DNA of 52,932 bases from a virus. Every line of letters starts with the position of its first letter. Positions within the stretch are counted from its first letter, which is position 1. The position numbers were made by a program, and so were the translations under genes. The notes under the pieces were generated by a model. The model searched no databases, was not told where the DNA came from, and saw only the letters and a program-made list of their open reading frames with translations. The stretch spans positions 1-52,932 of the IMG/VR virus record IMGVR_UViG_3300046170_000229. One strand, written 5' to 3'. Shown here in pieces: positions 17,705 to 23,988 of the stretch.

Positions 17705-18122
17705 TTCAAAAAGTTTTTTGAGGATGTGTACAATGACAAACTGTTATATGTACATTAGTGGTCATGAATCCACTCACGTCAACATCCTCAAAAAATCTTG
17801 TTGGTAGTTTAGCGTCCAAGTCAGGTTCCTGAGGCTTTGCGTCCTTTTGGCTATATCTTGGTTTCTGCATATAATTTTTCAGCAGACCTGCCACTAAACT
17901 AATTTACGTGGGGCAGACTGTACAATCTACCCCAAGGTACTTTGCGTTGCGTTTGAGTTTATACTCGGCTACGAACCCAAGAATACGAAATGGCTTACGC
18001 ACGAGTACCGACAGTGACCATAGACTTACCTATCATTTTGGTAGCTAATTCAAAACTCATCAAGCTTAGTGTAATCGGTTAAAAGAAACATTCAATCGTC
18101 ATCAAATGTTTCTCTAAACCTT
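17705..18122 (-). ncRNA. candidate structured non-coding RNA of about 400 nt
   Basis: Flanked on both sides by regulatory palindromes, with no credible gene inside. On the minus strand it begins two bases after palindrome copy 3 with a 16-pair stem (18077-18120, one mismatch), followed by hairpins at 17960-17985 (9 pairs, one mismatch) and 17910-17933 (8 pairs, GGGGYAGA/TCTGCCCC). It closes with a perfect 14-base inverted repeat, TTTTTTGAGGATGT at 17714-17727 and its complement at 17782-17795. An open frame at 17706-17894 exists but starts with GTG, has no ribosome site and is cut by the inverted repeat. RNA function is inference. Confidence 0.55.
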
Positions 18123-18138
18123 CTTAACACGTGTTAAG
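18123..18138 (-). promoter_or_regulatory. regulatory palindrome, copy 3 (before the candidate ncRNA)
   Basis: Perfect CTTAACACGTGTTAAG. Preceded on the minus strand by the terminator at 18140-18172 and followed two bases later by the first long hairpin of the 17705-18122 region, the only copy that does not lead into a gene or another copy. Confidence 0.85.
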
Positions 18139-18139
18139 T

Positions 18140-18172
18140 AAAAAGGGGTGTCAGATATAGACTAACACCCCT
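18140..18172 (-). terminator. rho-independent terminator of the 18247-19014 operon
   Basis: Minus-strand stem AGGGGTGT / ACACCCCT with a 13-base loop, followed by TTTTT and then palindrome copy 3. A second, weaker hairpin (ACTCCGAAA / TTTCGGGAGT) lies between it and the end of the gene at 18247. Confidence 0.85.
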
Positions 18173-18246
18173 GTCGGCTTAATTAACAAACAACTCCCGA
18201 AAGGATTTCGGAGTCACTTATAATAATAAACTAATCCCCTGTTAAG

Positions 18247-18507
18247 TCAAATCGTAACAGGCTGATTATCTTTTCCTATAACAGTAACATCACCTAATGC
18301 TTCTATCCAAACTTTAGCACCACAGGATAAAGGTTTGTCAGGACTATAGACAATTCTTGTAGCACCATTGCAAACAACATCAGAGCCATAGTAATTATGC
18401 TTGTATGTTTTAACTGTAATAACATCTTTGATGTCATCAGGATGTTTGGCATTGTGTCGAATGTTATGTTGGTTAACATGAATACGTTTAATCAAATGAC
18501 TCTCCAT
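18247..18507 (-). CDS. hypothetical small protein, beta-rich
   Basis: 86 residues from the ATG at 18507 (MESHLIKRIHVNQ). A longer frame to 18534 would overlap the upstream gene further. The C-terminal half is beta-like with VVCNGATRIVYSP and LSCGAKVWIEALGDVTV. Third and last gene of a unit driven from palindrome copy 4; terminators follow. Function unknown. Confidence 0.7.
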   Translation of the reverse strand: MESHLIKRIHVNQHNIRHNAKHPDDIKDVITVKTYKHNYYGSDVVCNGATRIVYSPDKPLSCGAKVWIEALGDVTVIGKDNQPVTI

Positions 18508-18679
18508 TCTTTTGTAGTACTTCACTAACATCAACTATTGTTCTGTCTATACCTTTTTCATACAAAGGACTAGAATGACCATCCATTAAATAATTATTCT
18601 GTGCCTCTTCTACATCTTTTGCTTTTATGTAATACTTTTTTGTTTTAGTTACCTCAACAACAATTTCATACATAGGCAT
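18488..18679 (-). CDS. small protein of DpnD/PcfM-like pattern
   Basis: 63 residues. MPMYEIVVEVTKTKKYYIKAKDVEEAQNNYL shows a beta-beta-alpha start in which I-x-A-x-x-x-E-E-A follows a strand, the pattern of DpnD/PcfM-like small phage and plasmid proteins. Its ATG overlaps the stop of the upstream gene by one base. The similar 19986-20171 product suggests a small paralogous family in this arm. Function unknown. Confidence 0.65.
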   Translation of the reverse strand: MPMYEIVVEVTKTKKYYIKAKDVEEAQNNYLMDGHSSPLYEKGIDRTIVDVSEVLQKNGESFD

Positions 18680-19014
18680 TAGTTTGTTCCTTTCATGTCA
18701 ACAGTACCTACAAACATTAATCTGTAGTCATCTGTGTTCTCTACTTCAATATGATAAATCATACCCTTAGCTTTGATATATTTAATCGTATTGTAATTAA
18801 TATTTCTATAACCTTTCTTCTGCATATCATAAGCAACTAAAAAATTATTAGGGTTGGTATATTGTCTACCGCCCTTTTGATTTTTCTTTACACCTAGTCT
18901 GAATACACCAGTTCTAAATGTTCCGTCTTTCTTGTAGAAACCTACAGAGAAAGTATTCTGTGTACCTACCATTTCTTTAATAGCTTCAGGCACAGTTAGT
19001 TTTGACATTAACAT
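18679..19014 (-). CDS. hypothetical protein, first gene of its operon
   Basis: 111 residues from the ATG at 19014, with AGAAAGG six bases upstream; a GTG frame to 19038 would start inside the palindrome and is rejected. The sequence is beta-rich and basic: FSVGFYKKDGTFRTGVFRLGVKK (two adjoining segments), then MIYHIEVENTDDYRLMFVGTVD. It resembles small phage proteins with SH3-like folds, but that is a guess. Palindrome copy 4 lies about 15 bases upstream. Confidence 0.7.
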   Translation of the reverse strand: MLMSKLTVPEAIKEMVGTQNTFSVGFYKKDGTFRTGVFRLGVKKNQKGGRQYTNPNNFLVAYDMQKKGYRNINYNTIKYIKAKGMIYHIEVENTDDYRLMFVGTVDMKGTN

Positions 19015-19029
19015 ATCGTTCCTTTCTAT

Positions 19030-19047
19030 AGATAACACGTGTTATCT
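19030..19047 (-). promoter_or_regulatory. regulatory palindrome, copy 4
   Basis: AGATAACACGTGTTATCT, a perfect 18-base palindrome with the common core TAACACGTGTTA but different outer arms. Both arms change together, so symmetry is kept, which argues that a symmetric binding protein or a hairpin is selected. Confidence 0.85.
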
Positions 19048-19117
19048 CTATGGTTTTAATATCCAATAAGTTATTATTATAGATATAAATATAATCCATT
19101 CTACATCCATAAATTTT

Positions 19118-19246
19118 TTACGATTTCGCTTTACATATTTTAAAATCCATGATAGAAGGGGTTACCACCCCCGAGGGTATATATACCCCTTTATTATTAT
19201 TCATAATACCATACCCAAAGGGTAAATCAAATTTATTACTTTTCAT
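19118..19246 (-). CDS. 42-residue hypothetical protein
   Basis: MKSNKFDLPFGYGIMNNNKG, then a beta-like VYIPSGVVTP and a basic end (FKICKAKS). Its ATG overlaps the previous stop (TAATG), consistent with coupled translation, but no independent ribosome site is visible. Last gene of the eight-gene chain starting at 20564. Between it and palindrome copy 4 are about 70 bases with no feature seen. Confidence 0.5.
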   Translation of the reverse strand: MKSNKFDLPFGYGIMNNNKGVYIPSGVVTPSIMDFKICKAKS

Positions 19247-19422
19247 TATTTAGTTTCCTTAGTGTTACTATAATACGTATTAGTTAAAATGTAATTAACT
19301 CTAATACGTTCTCTTTTTCTTTCTCTTTCTTGTTTACTCATTTGAGCCTTACTAAGATTGTATCCTAATAAGGTACTTTCTTTTTTTTCTTTGCGACCTC
19401 TGATTTCAACATCAGATATCAT
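19246..19422 (-). CDS. 58-residue basic helical protein
   Basis: MISDVEIRGRKEKKESTLLG, then a strongly charged helix (SKAQMSKQERERKRERIRVN) and a Tyr/Asn/Thr-rich end. Starts within the last codons of the upstream gene (11-base overlap). The composition would suit nucleic acid binding. Function unknown. Confidence 0.6.
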   Translation of the reverse strand: MISDVEIRGRKEKKESTLLGYNLSKAQMSKQERERKRERIRVNYILTNTYYSNTKETK

Positions 19423-19624
19423 TGCTTACCTCATCTAAATCATCTTCAACCATAACATGAATGTCTAGTTTATGTTTGTCATAATCTAATCCATATTCAT
19501 CTAACAACATTCTCTTTGCTAAATACTCAGCGTCAGAGAATATATCTCTACTATTACCTGCTACTTTTACTTTGTAGCGAATAGTAAAAGATACTTCTAA
19601 GGGATAATCTTTTTTAAATCCCAT
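19412..19624 (-). CDS. 70-residue hypothetical protein
   Basis: Begins MGFKKDYPLEVSFTIRYKVK with GAGGAG upstream, and its ATG overlaps the previous stop (TAATG). A strand-rich half is followed by a helix (DAEYLAKRMLLDEYG) and an acidic end (VMVEDDLDEVSNDI). The strand-then-helix plan resembles the DpnD/PcfM-like products of this arm. Function unknown. Confidence 0.7.
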   Translation of the reverse strand: MGFKKDYPLEVSFTIRYKVKVAGNSRDIFSDAEYLAKRMLLDEYGLDYDKHKLDIHVMVEDDLDEVSNDI

Positions 19625-19794
19625 TACCTACTCCTCTCTTCAAATATTCTATGTACTACATCATAGAACATAGCATCTATAGTTTCTATACCTAAGTCAT
19701 ATTTTTCTACTAGATTAGAAAAGTCAGCCATAGACATACCTTCTAATTCATCTTTAATACTTTCTAGTACTTCTTCATTCTGTTGATTACTCAT
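19624..19794 (-). CDS. 56-residue acidic helical protein
   Basis: MSNQQNEEVLESIKDELEGM, then SMADFSNLVEKYDLGIETID and a short basic end (RIFEERSR). The ATG lies within the last codons of the upstream gene and the stop overlaps the next ATG (TAATG). The position in an unbroken chain of overlapping genes supports it. Function unknown. Confidence 0.7.
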   Translation of the reverse strand: MSNQQNEEVLESIKDELEGMSMADFSNLVEKYDLGIETIDAMFYDVVHRIFEERSR

Positions 19795-20005
19795 CTACAA
19801 ATAACCCACCTTTGCTTATTCCAAATACTAAATAGTCCTTCATGTATTCCCCATATCTTGAGGATTCATAATCATCATGAGTTATTTGTATTCTTACCGT
19901 CCAATACTTATCTGCATCAACAGATAAAGATTTTTGAATTTGAACACCACTTACATGATGATTTTTAGGTATAACTTTTTTAATATCACGCATTGTTATC
20001 TTCAT
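19787..20005 (-). CDS. 72-residue hypothetical protein
   Basis: MKITMRDIKKVIPKNHHVSG, then SLSVDADKYWTVRIQITHDD and a Gly-rich end. The start could be 20005 or the second ATG at 19993: AAAGG is one base from the first and about twelve from the second. It overlaps both neighbours. Function unknown. Confidence 0.65.
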   Translation of the reverse strand: MKITMRDIKKVIPKNHHVSGVQIQKSLSVDADKYWTVRIQITHDDYESSRYGEYMKDYLVFGISKGGLFVDE

Positions 20006-20171
20006 TCCTTTCTAATAGTGTTGCGTATTGATAATCAACTTCATCTATTTCTAAGTCACCACTAATATCTAGACCACCTTTTTCCTGTAGTATTTTTCTA
20101 GCTTCATCTTCATTTTGTGCTTGTATTTCATAAGTGTATGCACAAGGTACTGCAAATTTAAATGTTGTCAT
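19986..20171 (-). CDS. small protein of DpnD/PcfM-like pattern
   Basis: 61 residues. FKFAVPCAYTYEIQAQNEDE followed by ARKILQEKGG shows the strand, then A-x-x-E-D-E-A helix pattern shared with the 18488-18679 product. AAAGGA lies upstream of the ATG. It overlaps the previous gene by 14 bases and the next by 20. Function unknown. Confidence 0.7.
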   Translation of the reverse strand: MTTFKFAVPCAYTYEIQAQNEDEARKILQEKGGLDISGDLEIDEVDYQYATLLERNEDNNA

Positions 20172-20376
20172 CTTTCTGTTCCTTTTTTAATTGGGTGATT
20201 AACTTTGATAACTCATTATTTGTACCAATAAGATTGTTTACAACATTATTAATATGTTCTTTCTCATTCCTATGAAAATGAGGATGGTGTTGCATCCACG
20301 CATAAGCAATGATATCTGACAAATAATCTTGTGTATCTCTCATTACTTTTCTTGCTTCTTTTAATGTATCAATCAT
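20158..20376 (-). CDS. 72-residue hypothetical helical protein
   Basis: MIDTLKEARKVMRDTQDYLS, with a central AWMQHHPHFHRNEKEHINN stretch unusually rich in His, then a helical LSKLITQLKKEQKD tail. The five His within about twelve residues could bind metal, but no known motif fits. It overlaps the upstream stop by four bases. Confidence 0.7.
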   Translation of the reverse strand: MIDTLKEARKVMRDTQDYLSDIIAYAWMQHHPHFHRNEKEHINNVVNNLIGTNNELSKLITQLKKEQKDDNI

Positions 20377-20564
20377 TTTCCAACCTCAACAAATAATTTA
20401 CCACCTAAATAATTTAAATTATTACTCATGATGTATTCTTTTGCTCTATCAGCTACATCACCCCCTTCAGGAATACAAAAAGGGATTGTAGCTTTACCTA
20501 GTAATTCGTTATCCAAAGCGATAACGTAAATATAACGTACTGTTTTTTCTGATTTTTTAGACAT
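20373..20564 (-). CDS. 63-residue hypothetical protein, first gene of an eight-gene chain
   Basis: MSKKSEKTVRYIYVIALDNE, then a beta-rich body ending GGKLFVEVGK. GAAAGG precedes the ATG and palindrome copy 5 ends 12 bases before the start, so the whole untranslated leader is probably very short. It heads the overlapping set 20564 down to 19118. Confidence 0.7.
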   Translation of the reverse strand: MSKKSEKTVRYIYVIALDNELLGKATIPFCIPEGGDVADRAKEYIMSNNLNYLGGKLFVEVGK

Positions 20565-20576
20565 AATTACCTTTCT

Positions 20577-20592
20577 CTTAACACGTGTTAAG
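20577..20592 (-). promoter_or_regulatory. regulatory palindrome, copy 5
   Basis: Perfect CTTAACACGTGTTAAG, 12 bases before the start codon at 20564 and four bases after the hairpin at 20596-20621 of the preceding unit. Confidence 0.85.
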
Positions 20593-20595
20593 TAT

Positions 20596-20621
20596 AAGGG
20601 TGCATTATAAAATACACCCTT
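20596..20621 (-). terminator. terminator-like hairpin after the DUF932-like gene
   Basis: AAGGGTG / CACCCTT stem around a 12-base AT-rich loop, 13 bases after the stop of the gene at 20634. A T run is lacking (ATACTT follows), so termination is likely but less certain than at 18140 or 24236. Confidence 0.55.
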
Positions 20622-20633
20622 GCTAAATCAAAT

Positions 20634-21533
20634 TTAAGCTACTTGTAATAAGTTATTCCACTCATTACTACCCAAAGCTTTAGTGATAGATGCTTGTCTA
20701 GTCATCTGATACTTTGGTGTTCTAGCTTTACCATTGAAGTTGTGAGTAGCCCAATGAGTCATGGTGTTGTATAAAGACCATACTGTATTACCCCACCTAT
20801 CCTTCTCTCTTGAGAATAAGTGATTTAAAGTTTCTAATCTTTTCTGATTAACTTTATTGGCAGTATGTTTTGAGCCTCTACACATAGTGTTCTTAAAGAA
20901 GGTACTAGCATAATCTAGTCGAGGTAATTCTTTAACACCCCATGTAGACATTCTATTGGCTTGAAGCAGATAGTTATCTACTAATCTTCCAATATCATTA
21001 ACTAATTCCAAGTCTTGTAAGTTCTTTGTATGCTTACCATAATGTTTGACAAATGCTTTACCATTAAACACTTGTAAGTTGGCACAATAACCACCATAGC
21101 CACCAAAGACAAAGTGAAATGCCATTTTCATATTGTAAGAATTGAAAATATCAAATCTTAAATACTGAAAGTCATCCCCATTCTTTGTAGGAATATGCAC
21201 TTTGTATTGGTCATCTTTACAAACAATAGTTCTCTTTACTAATGCACCACTATCAAACACTTGGTCAGTGACATCAATGTTATTGAACTCACGATAAGAG
21301 TTATCTAGTTCTCTATTGACTGTTTGATACAAGTCTTTGTGATTAAGTAGCTTGTAATTCTTACCTACTATGGCAATTGTTTTCTTTTCATCAGTCCTGA
21401 ATACTGCTCTACCTACTTCTTCAGGTACAGTTCTTACACCTGTATCAGGTCTGTATGTTTGTATTGGTAGTAAGGTCACAGGAAAATCAAATTTCTCTGT
21501 GAGTAGTTTTATCTTTGCTTCGTTGCTTAACAT
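20634..21533 (-). CDS. DUF932-like phage protein
   Basis: 299 residues from the ATG at 21533; the GTG frame to 21566 begins inside palindrome copy 6. The DUF932 (phage/plasmid-like, TIGR03299-type) pattern is visible: GRAVFRTDEKKTIAIVGKNY, DVTDQVFDSGALVKRTIVCK, RFDIFNSYN, FVFGGYGGYCANLQVFNG and a C-terminal WSLYNTMTHWATHNFNGKAR. The function of the family is not settled; it is common among early phage genes. It forms a one-gene unit between copy 6 and the hairpin at 20596. Confidence 0.85.
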   Translation of the reverse strand: MLSNEAKIKLLTEKFDFPVTLLPIQTYRPDTGVRTVPEEVGRAVFRTDEKKTIAIVGKNYKLLNHKDLYQTVNRELDNSYREFNNIDVTDQVFDSGALVKRTIVCKDDQYKVHIPTKNGDDFQYLRFDIFNSYNMKMAFHFVFGGYGGYCANLQVFNGKAFVKHYGKHTKNLQDLELVNDIGRLVDNYLLQANRMSTWGVKELPRLDYASTFFKNTMCRGSKHTANKVNQKRLETLNHLFSREKDRWGNTVWSLYNTMTHWATHNFNGKARTPKYQMTRQASITKALGSNEWNNLLQVA

Positions 21534-21558
21534 ATATTTACCTTTCTTTGTTAAGATA

Positions 21559-21574
21559 CTTAACACGTGTTAAG
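21559..21574 (-). promoter_or_regulatory. regulatory palindrome, copy 6
   Basis: Perfect CTTAACACGTGTTAAG, 25 bases before the DUF932-like start and 12 bases after the hairpin at 21587-21610. Confidence 0.85.
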
Positions 21575-21586
21575 TAATTTATTAAA

Positions 21587-21610
21587 GTGGGGAGTTGGTA
21601 GACCCCCCAC
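21587..21610 (-). terminator. terminator hairpin between units
   Basis: GTGGGG / CCCCAC stem with a 12-base loop; on the minus strand it is followed by TTTAATAAATT and then palindrome copy 6. It could end the leftward gp88-like unit. The stretch 21611-21756 next to it holds no gene; only a short inverted repeat (CAAGAG/CTCTTG) is seen there. Confidence 0.65.
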
Positions 21611-21756
21611 AACTTATATACACAAACTAATTTCACAAGAGTACTCTCTTGCTACGATTAAATTTGTATTTTAATATTATTGAAAAACCCTGTTAAATCA
21701 AGGGGATATTACAATAAATTCAACACTTTTGCATACCTGTTATGTTAGATAAACAA

Positions 21757-21784
21757 TAGTGTCTTCCACCACCAACACTATAAT
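21757..21784 (+). promoter_or_regulatory. candidate rightward sigma-70 promoter
   Basis: A perfect TATAAT at 21779-21784 embedded in ACCAACACTATAAT, the same 14 bases as at the strong promoter at 25558-25585. No good -35 box is seen at normal spacing. It points at the plus-strand gene at 21807, 22 bases downstream, so the transcript leader would be very short. Confidence 0.45.
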
Positions 21785-21806
21785 AGTAATTAATGGGGGT
21801 GAAACT

Positions 21807-21989
21807 ATGAATGGCGTATTTACAAATACTAAAAAATCTATTAATTTTTTCCTTAACTGTTTCAGTTTTTTTGATAATTACGAAGACCATGTCAAAAGAT
21901 TTGTTGAAGTCGAATTCAAACCAAATGACAGGCAGTGGGCTTATGAACAGGTCAAAGCTAGAAACATTAGAAAAAAATCTAATAGTTAA
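21807..21989 (+). CDS. 60-residue protein on the opposite strand inside the leftward arm
   Basis: MNGVFTNTKKSINFFLNCFS, then FFDNYEDHVKRFVEVEFKPN and a basic end (ARNIRKKSNS). GGGGGTGAAACT directly precedes the ATG, and a TATAAT shared with the major rightward promoter lies upstream. It is the only convincing rightward gene between 10.2 and 25.7 kb, and its end overlaps the convergent gene at 21986. An early host-directed product is possible; function unknown. Confidence 0.65.
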   Translation: MNGVFTNTKKSINFFLNCFSFFDNYEDHVKRFVEVEFKPNDRQWAYEQVKARNIRKKSNS

Positions 21990-22165
21990 GAGTTATTAGA
22001 CTTCATGTATTCCTTATTATTTTTATCGGTAATACGTTGGTCTAATAATAATCTAGGCTCGTGTGTTCCATGATAATTAACATTAGATTTAAGAAATACT
22101 TTCTCACCACTACTGTTGATTACATGGCAACCACACCTATAATATAATACTTTTTTATTTTTCAT
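21986..22165 (-). CDS. 59-residue hypothetical protein with CxC
   Basis: MKNKKVLYYRCGCHVINSSG, then EKVFLKSNVNYHGTHEPRLL and a polar tail. AGGAGAG lies upstream of the ATG, nine bases after the gp88-like stop, so it is probably the second gene of that unit. The RCGCHV segment with two Cys and a His could bind metal. Function unknown. Confidence 0.7.
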   Translation of the reverse strand: MKNKKVLYYRCGCHVINSSGEKVFLKSNVNYHGTHEPRLLLDQRITDKNNKEYMKSNNS

Positions 22166-22174
22166 AATACTCTC

Positions 22175-22864
22175 CTAATGTGTAATAAATAATACACTCT
22201 TTACTTCCTTATTCCAACAAAGGGTACACGTACCACAACTAGCAGTCTTGCCTAATTGTTCGGGGCAAGTGATACCTTCATCTGTTAACTCTTTACTATT
22301 GGCAGATAACTTATCTTCCACCATATCTGAGAAACGTACAGAAAATCTATCCCACATCTTATCTCTCAAATTCTTTATAGCTTTACCTATATTCCTTTCT
22401 TCTTTCCAACCAATACCCACATTACGAATATCATGATACTGTCTATTCCAATGGTGATGAGTATAGCCATAGCAAGACAGATTAGGAAAAGTCAGTAATG
22501 CCATTCTCCAAAAGTCCACATACTCTACACTAGGAAAGTCACCACCAACATGAAGTCGAACAAGAAAACCTTGTTGATGTTTCTTGTCTAGCTTCATCAG
22601 TTCTTTCCATAGCCTTGTCATCAAAGATTTAGAATACTTAAATCGATGAGCAAAAGGCATGTTATCGTCATAGCAATTCTCCCAATGATAACAACTACTT
22701 GGGCAATTCTTTCTTACTTCTAAATGTAATGTGTAAATAGGCTTACCTTTGTGTCTACCTTTGGTCACCCACTTACCAAGTTTTTTATTGGTGCTACGTT
22801 TTAACAAATCAAACTTGTAGTTCGTTGCACCAAAGACGTTTCGTATATACTTACAACCATTCAT
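22175..22864 (-). CDS. gp88-like cysteine-rich phage protein
   Basis: 229 residues from the ATG at 22864 (AAAGGA upstream); the GTG frame to 22903 starts inside a palindrome. LHLEVRKNCPSSCYHWENCY (Cys 54, 58, 64), then LVRLHVGGDFPSVEYVDFWR and a C-terminal CPEQLGKTASCGTCTLCW resemble the gene 88 family of phages. The clustered Cys suggest a metal or Fe-S site; CxxxCxxxxxC is near to, but not, the radical-SAM motif. Role unknown. Copy 7 of the palindrome lies 31 bases upstream. Confidence 0.7.
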   Translation of the reverse strand: MNGCKYIRNVFGATNYKFDLLKRSTNKKLGKWVTKGRHKGKPIYTLHLEVRKNCPSSCYHWENCYDDNMPFAHRFKYSKSLMTRLWKELMKLDKKHQQGFLVRLHVGGDFPSVEYVDFWRMALLTFPNLSCYGYTHHHWNRQYHDIRNVGIGWKEERNIGKAIKNLRDKMWDRFSVRFSDMVEDKLSANSKELTDEGITCPEQLGKTASCGTCTLCWNKEVKSVLFITH

Positions 22865-22895
22865 AATAGTTCCTTTCATTGTTATAATAGTATTA

Positions 22896-22911
22896 CTTAA
22901 CACGTGTTAAG
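22896..22911 (-). promoter_or_regulatory. regulatory palindrome, copy 7
   Basis: Perfect CTTAACACGTGTTAAG in the short gap between the 22917-23423 gene and the gp88-like gene, 31 bases before the latter's start. No terminator is visible between it and the upstream gene, so it may act as an internal site. Confidence 0.85.
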
Positions 22912-22916
22912 TCACG

Positions 22917-23423
22917 TCATCTATCTATCTTGTAATAGAAATAGTTTTCTAAATCCTCAAAGAACTGGCATATTGCAAACCAATTCCTAGACAAATAGCT
23001 TCTGTTATCCCATTCTATTTCTGTTCTGCACCCACAAGACAGAGCAAAATATCTTCTTACCTTGTCAATTATACTTCTCTCTTGATATCGGATACCGTTC
23101 CACCACCAAATGTCCTGTATTTCTTTCTGTAACATAGCTGTCCACAACTCAATACTTTCCTTGTCATTTTTTTCTTTAGCTATATCAAGACACTTTTGTC
23201 TATCAGACAACTGTTTTTCTATGGTGTCATGACGAACTTTTACCTTATCTGTTTTTGGCATTTTTGTATCGTCACTGCGATTTAAGTATGTTTTCTGTGC
23301 ATCTTTTAAATCACCTGTCATGGTTATAGCACTCCAAACATTCTCATAATTAAATACATCTTTATGTATCCATAGTCTTATTTTCATAAAGACATAATTT
23401 AAAAAAGTATAAACGTACTTCAT
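22917..23423 (-). CDS. hypothetical protein, Trp/Tyr-rich
   Basis: 168 residues. A hydrophobic-aromatic N terminus (MKYVYTFLNYVFMKIRLWIH) is followed by a charged helical middle and an aromatic C-terminal part (IQDIWWWNGIRYQERS, FALSCGCRTEIEWDN). No family recognised. Last gene of a three-gene unit; its ATG overlaps the upstream stop by four bases. Confidence 0.7.
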   Translation of the reverse strand: MKYVYTFLNYVFMKIRLWIHKDVFNYENVWSAITMTGDLKDAQKTYLNRSDDTKMPKTDKVKVRHDTIEKQLSDRQKCLDIAKEKNDKESIELWTAMLQKEIQDIWWWNGIRYQERSIIDKVRRYFALSCGCRTEIEWDNRSYLSRNWFAICQFFEDLENYFYYKIDR

Positions 23424-23677
23424 GCTACTTTTCCTTCCTTGTTTGATACTTTGAATATAAATATGCTTAAAGGTAGAAATCCTGTTTCAAACATACTACC
23501 TTCGAGCATAAGTCCATTATCCATTTTAGATACCAATTCTTTAATATCTTTCTTATTTAATGTAAAAGGTAAAAAACCTACCTTGTTGTAAGTTTCATCA
23601 TAGCTATGAACAAACATAACTTTCTTTGCTCTTCTAAGATGTTCTTGCTTAATAGGTGTCCATTTTAATTTAGTCAT
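23420..23677 (-). CDS. 85-residue hypothetical protein
   Basis: MTKLKWTPIKQEHLRRAKKV begins a basic helix, followed by MFVHSYDETYNKVGFLPFTL and a beta-like tail with SIFIFKVSNKEGKVA. It overlaps the upstream gene by eight bases and the downstream gene by four. Function unknown. Confidence 0.7.
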   Translation of the reverse strand: MTKLKWTPIKQEHLRRAKKVMFVHSYDETYNKVGFLPFTLNKKDIKELVSKMDNGLMLEGSMFETGFLPLSIFIFKVSNKEGKVA

Positions 23678-23885
23678 CTAATGCCACCTTTGTTATCTCA
23701 TAACCTCTCCAACGAGGGTGGCTACCTGCTGACCAAAACTCAAGGCTAGACTCAAATTCATCTTGTGCCTCAAAGAAATCTTTTGCACTTATTCTTTCAA
23801 TAATTCTACCAAATGAATCATAGTTCTCATCATCAGGTTTCTGTTTACTCTTAATGCTATATTTAGCTTCACATACAAATATCAT
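23670..23885 (-). CDS. 71-residue hypothetical protein
   Basis: MIFVCEAKYSIKSKQKPDDE, then RIIERISAKDFFEAQDEFES and a Trp-containing end (SHPRWRGYEITKV). The strand followed by A-K-D-x-x-E-A helix recalls the DpnD/PcfM-like small products of this arm. AAGGAA precedes the ATG. First gene of a unit under palindrome copies 8 and 9. Confidence 0.7.
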   Translation of the reverse strand: MIFVCEAKYSIKSKQKPDDENYDSFGRIIERISAKDFFEAQDEFESSLEFWSAGSHPRWRGYEITKVALDD

Positions 23886-23924
23886 GTTAATTCCTTTCTT
23901 TGTTTGTGTTGTTATTGTTAATCA

Positions 23925-23940
23925 CTTAACACGTGTTAAG
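23925..23940 (-). promoter_or_regulatory. regulatory palindrome, copy 8
   Basis: Perfect CTTAACACGTGTTAAG, 39 bases before the start of the 71-residue gene and 32 bases from copy 9, giving a tandem pair. Confidence 0.85.
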
Positions 23941-23972
23941 TAAGGGAGGTTCAAAGGAGGGATAGAGAAATA

Positions 23973-23988
23973 TATAACACGTGTTAAG
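23973..23988 (-). promoter_or_regulatory. regulatory palindrome, copy 9
   Basis: TATAACACGTGTTAAG: perfect core TAACACGTGTTA with one degenerate outer arm. Centres of copies 8 and 9 are 48 bases apart, near four or five helical turns, which would suit cooperative binding. Confidence 0.8.

Noticed and set aside
17706-17894. 62-residue open frame on the minus strand
   Set aside because: GTG start without ribosome site, crossed by a perfect 14-base inverted repeat, and composition unlike neighbours; better explained by a folded RNA.
17895-18060. tRNA-like stretch with GGTTCGTAG
   Set aside because: The loop is eight bases and no acceptor stem or anticodon arm can be drawn.
18012-18075. 21-residue frame MSFELATKMIGK... 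within the candidate RNA
   Set aside because: No ribosome site and very short; lies between stems.
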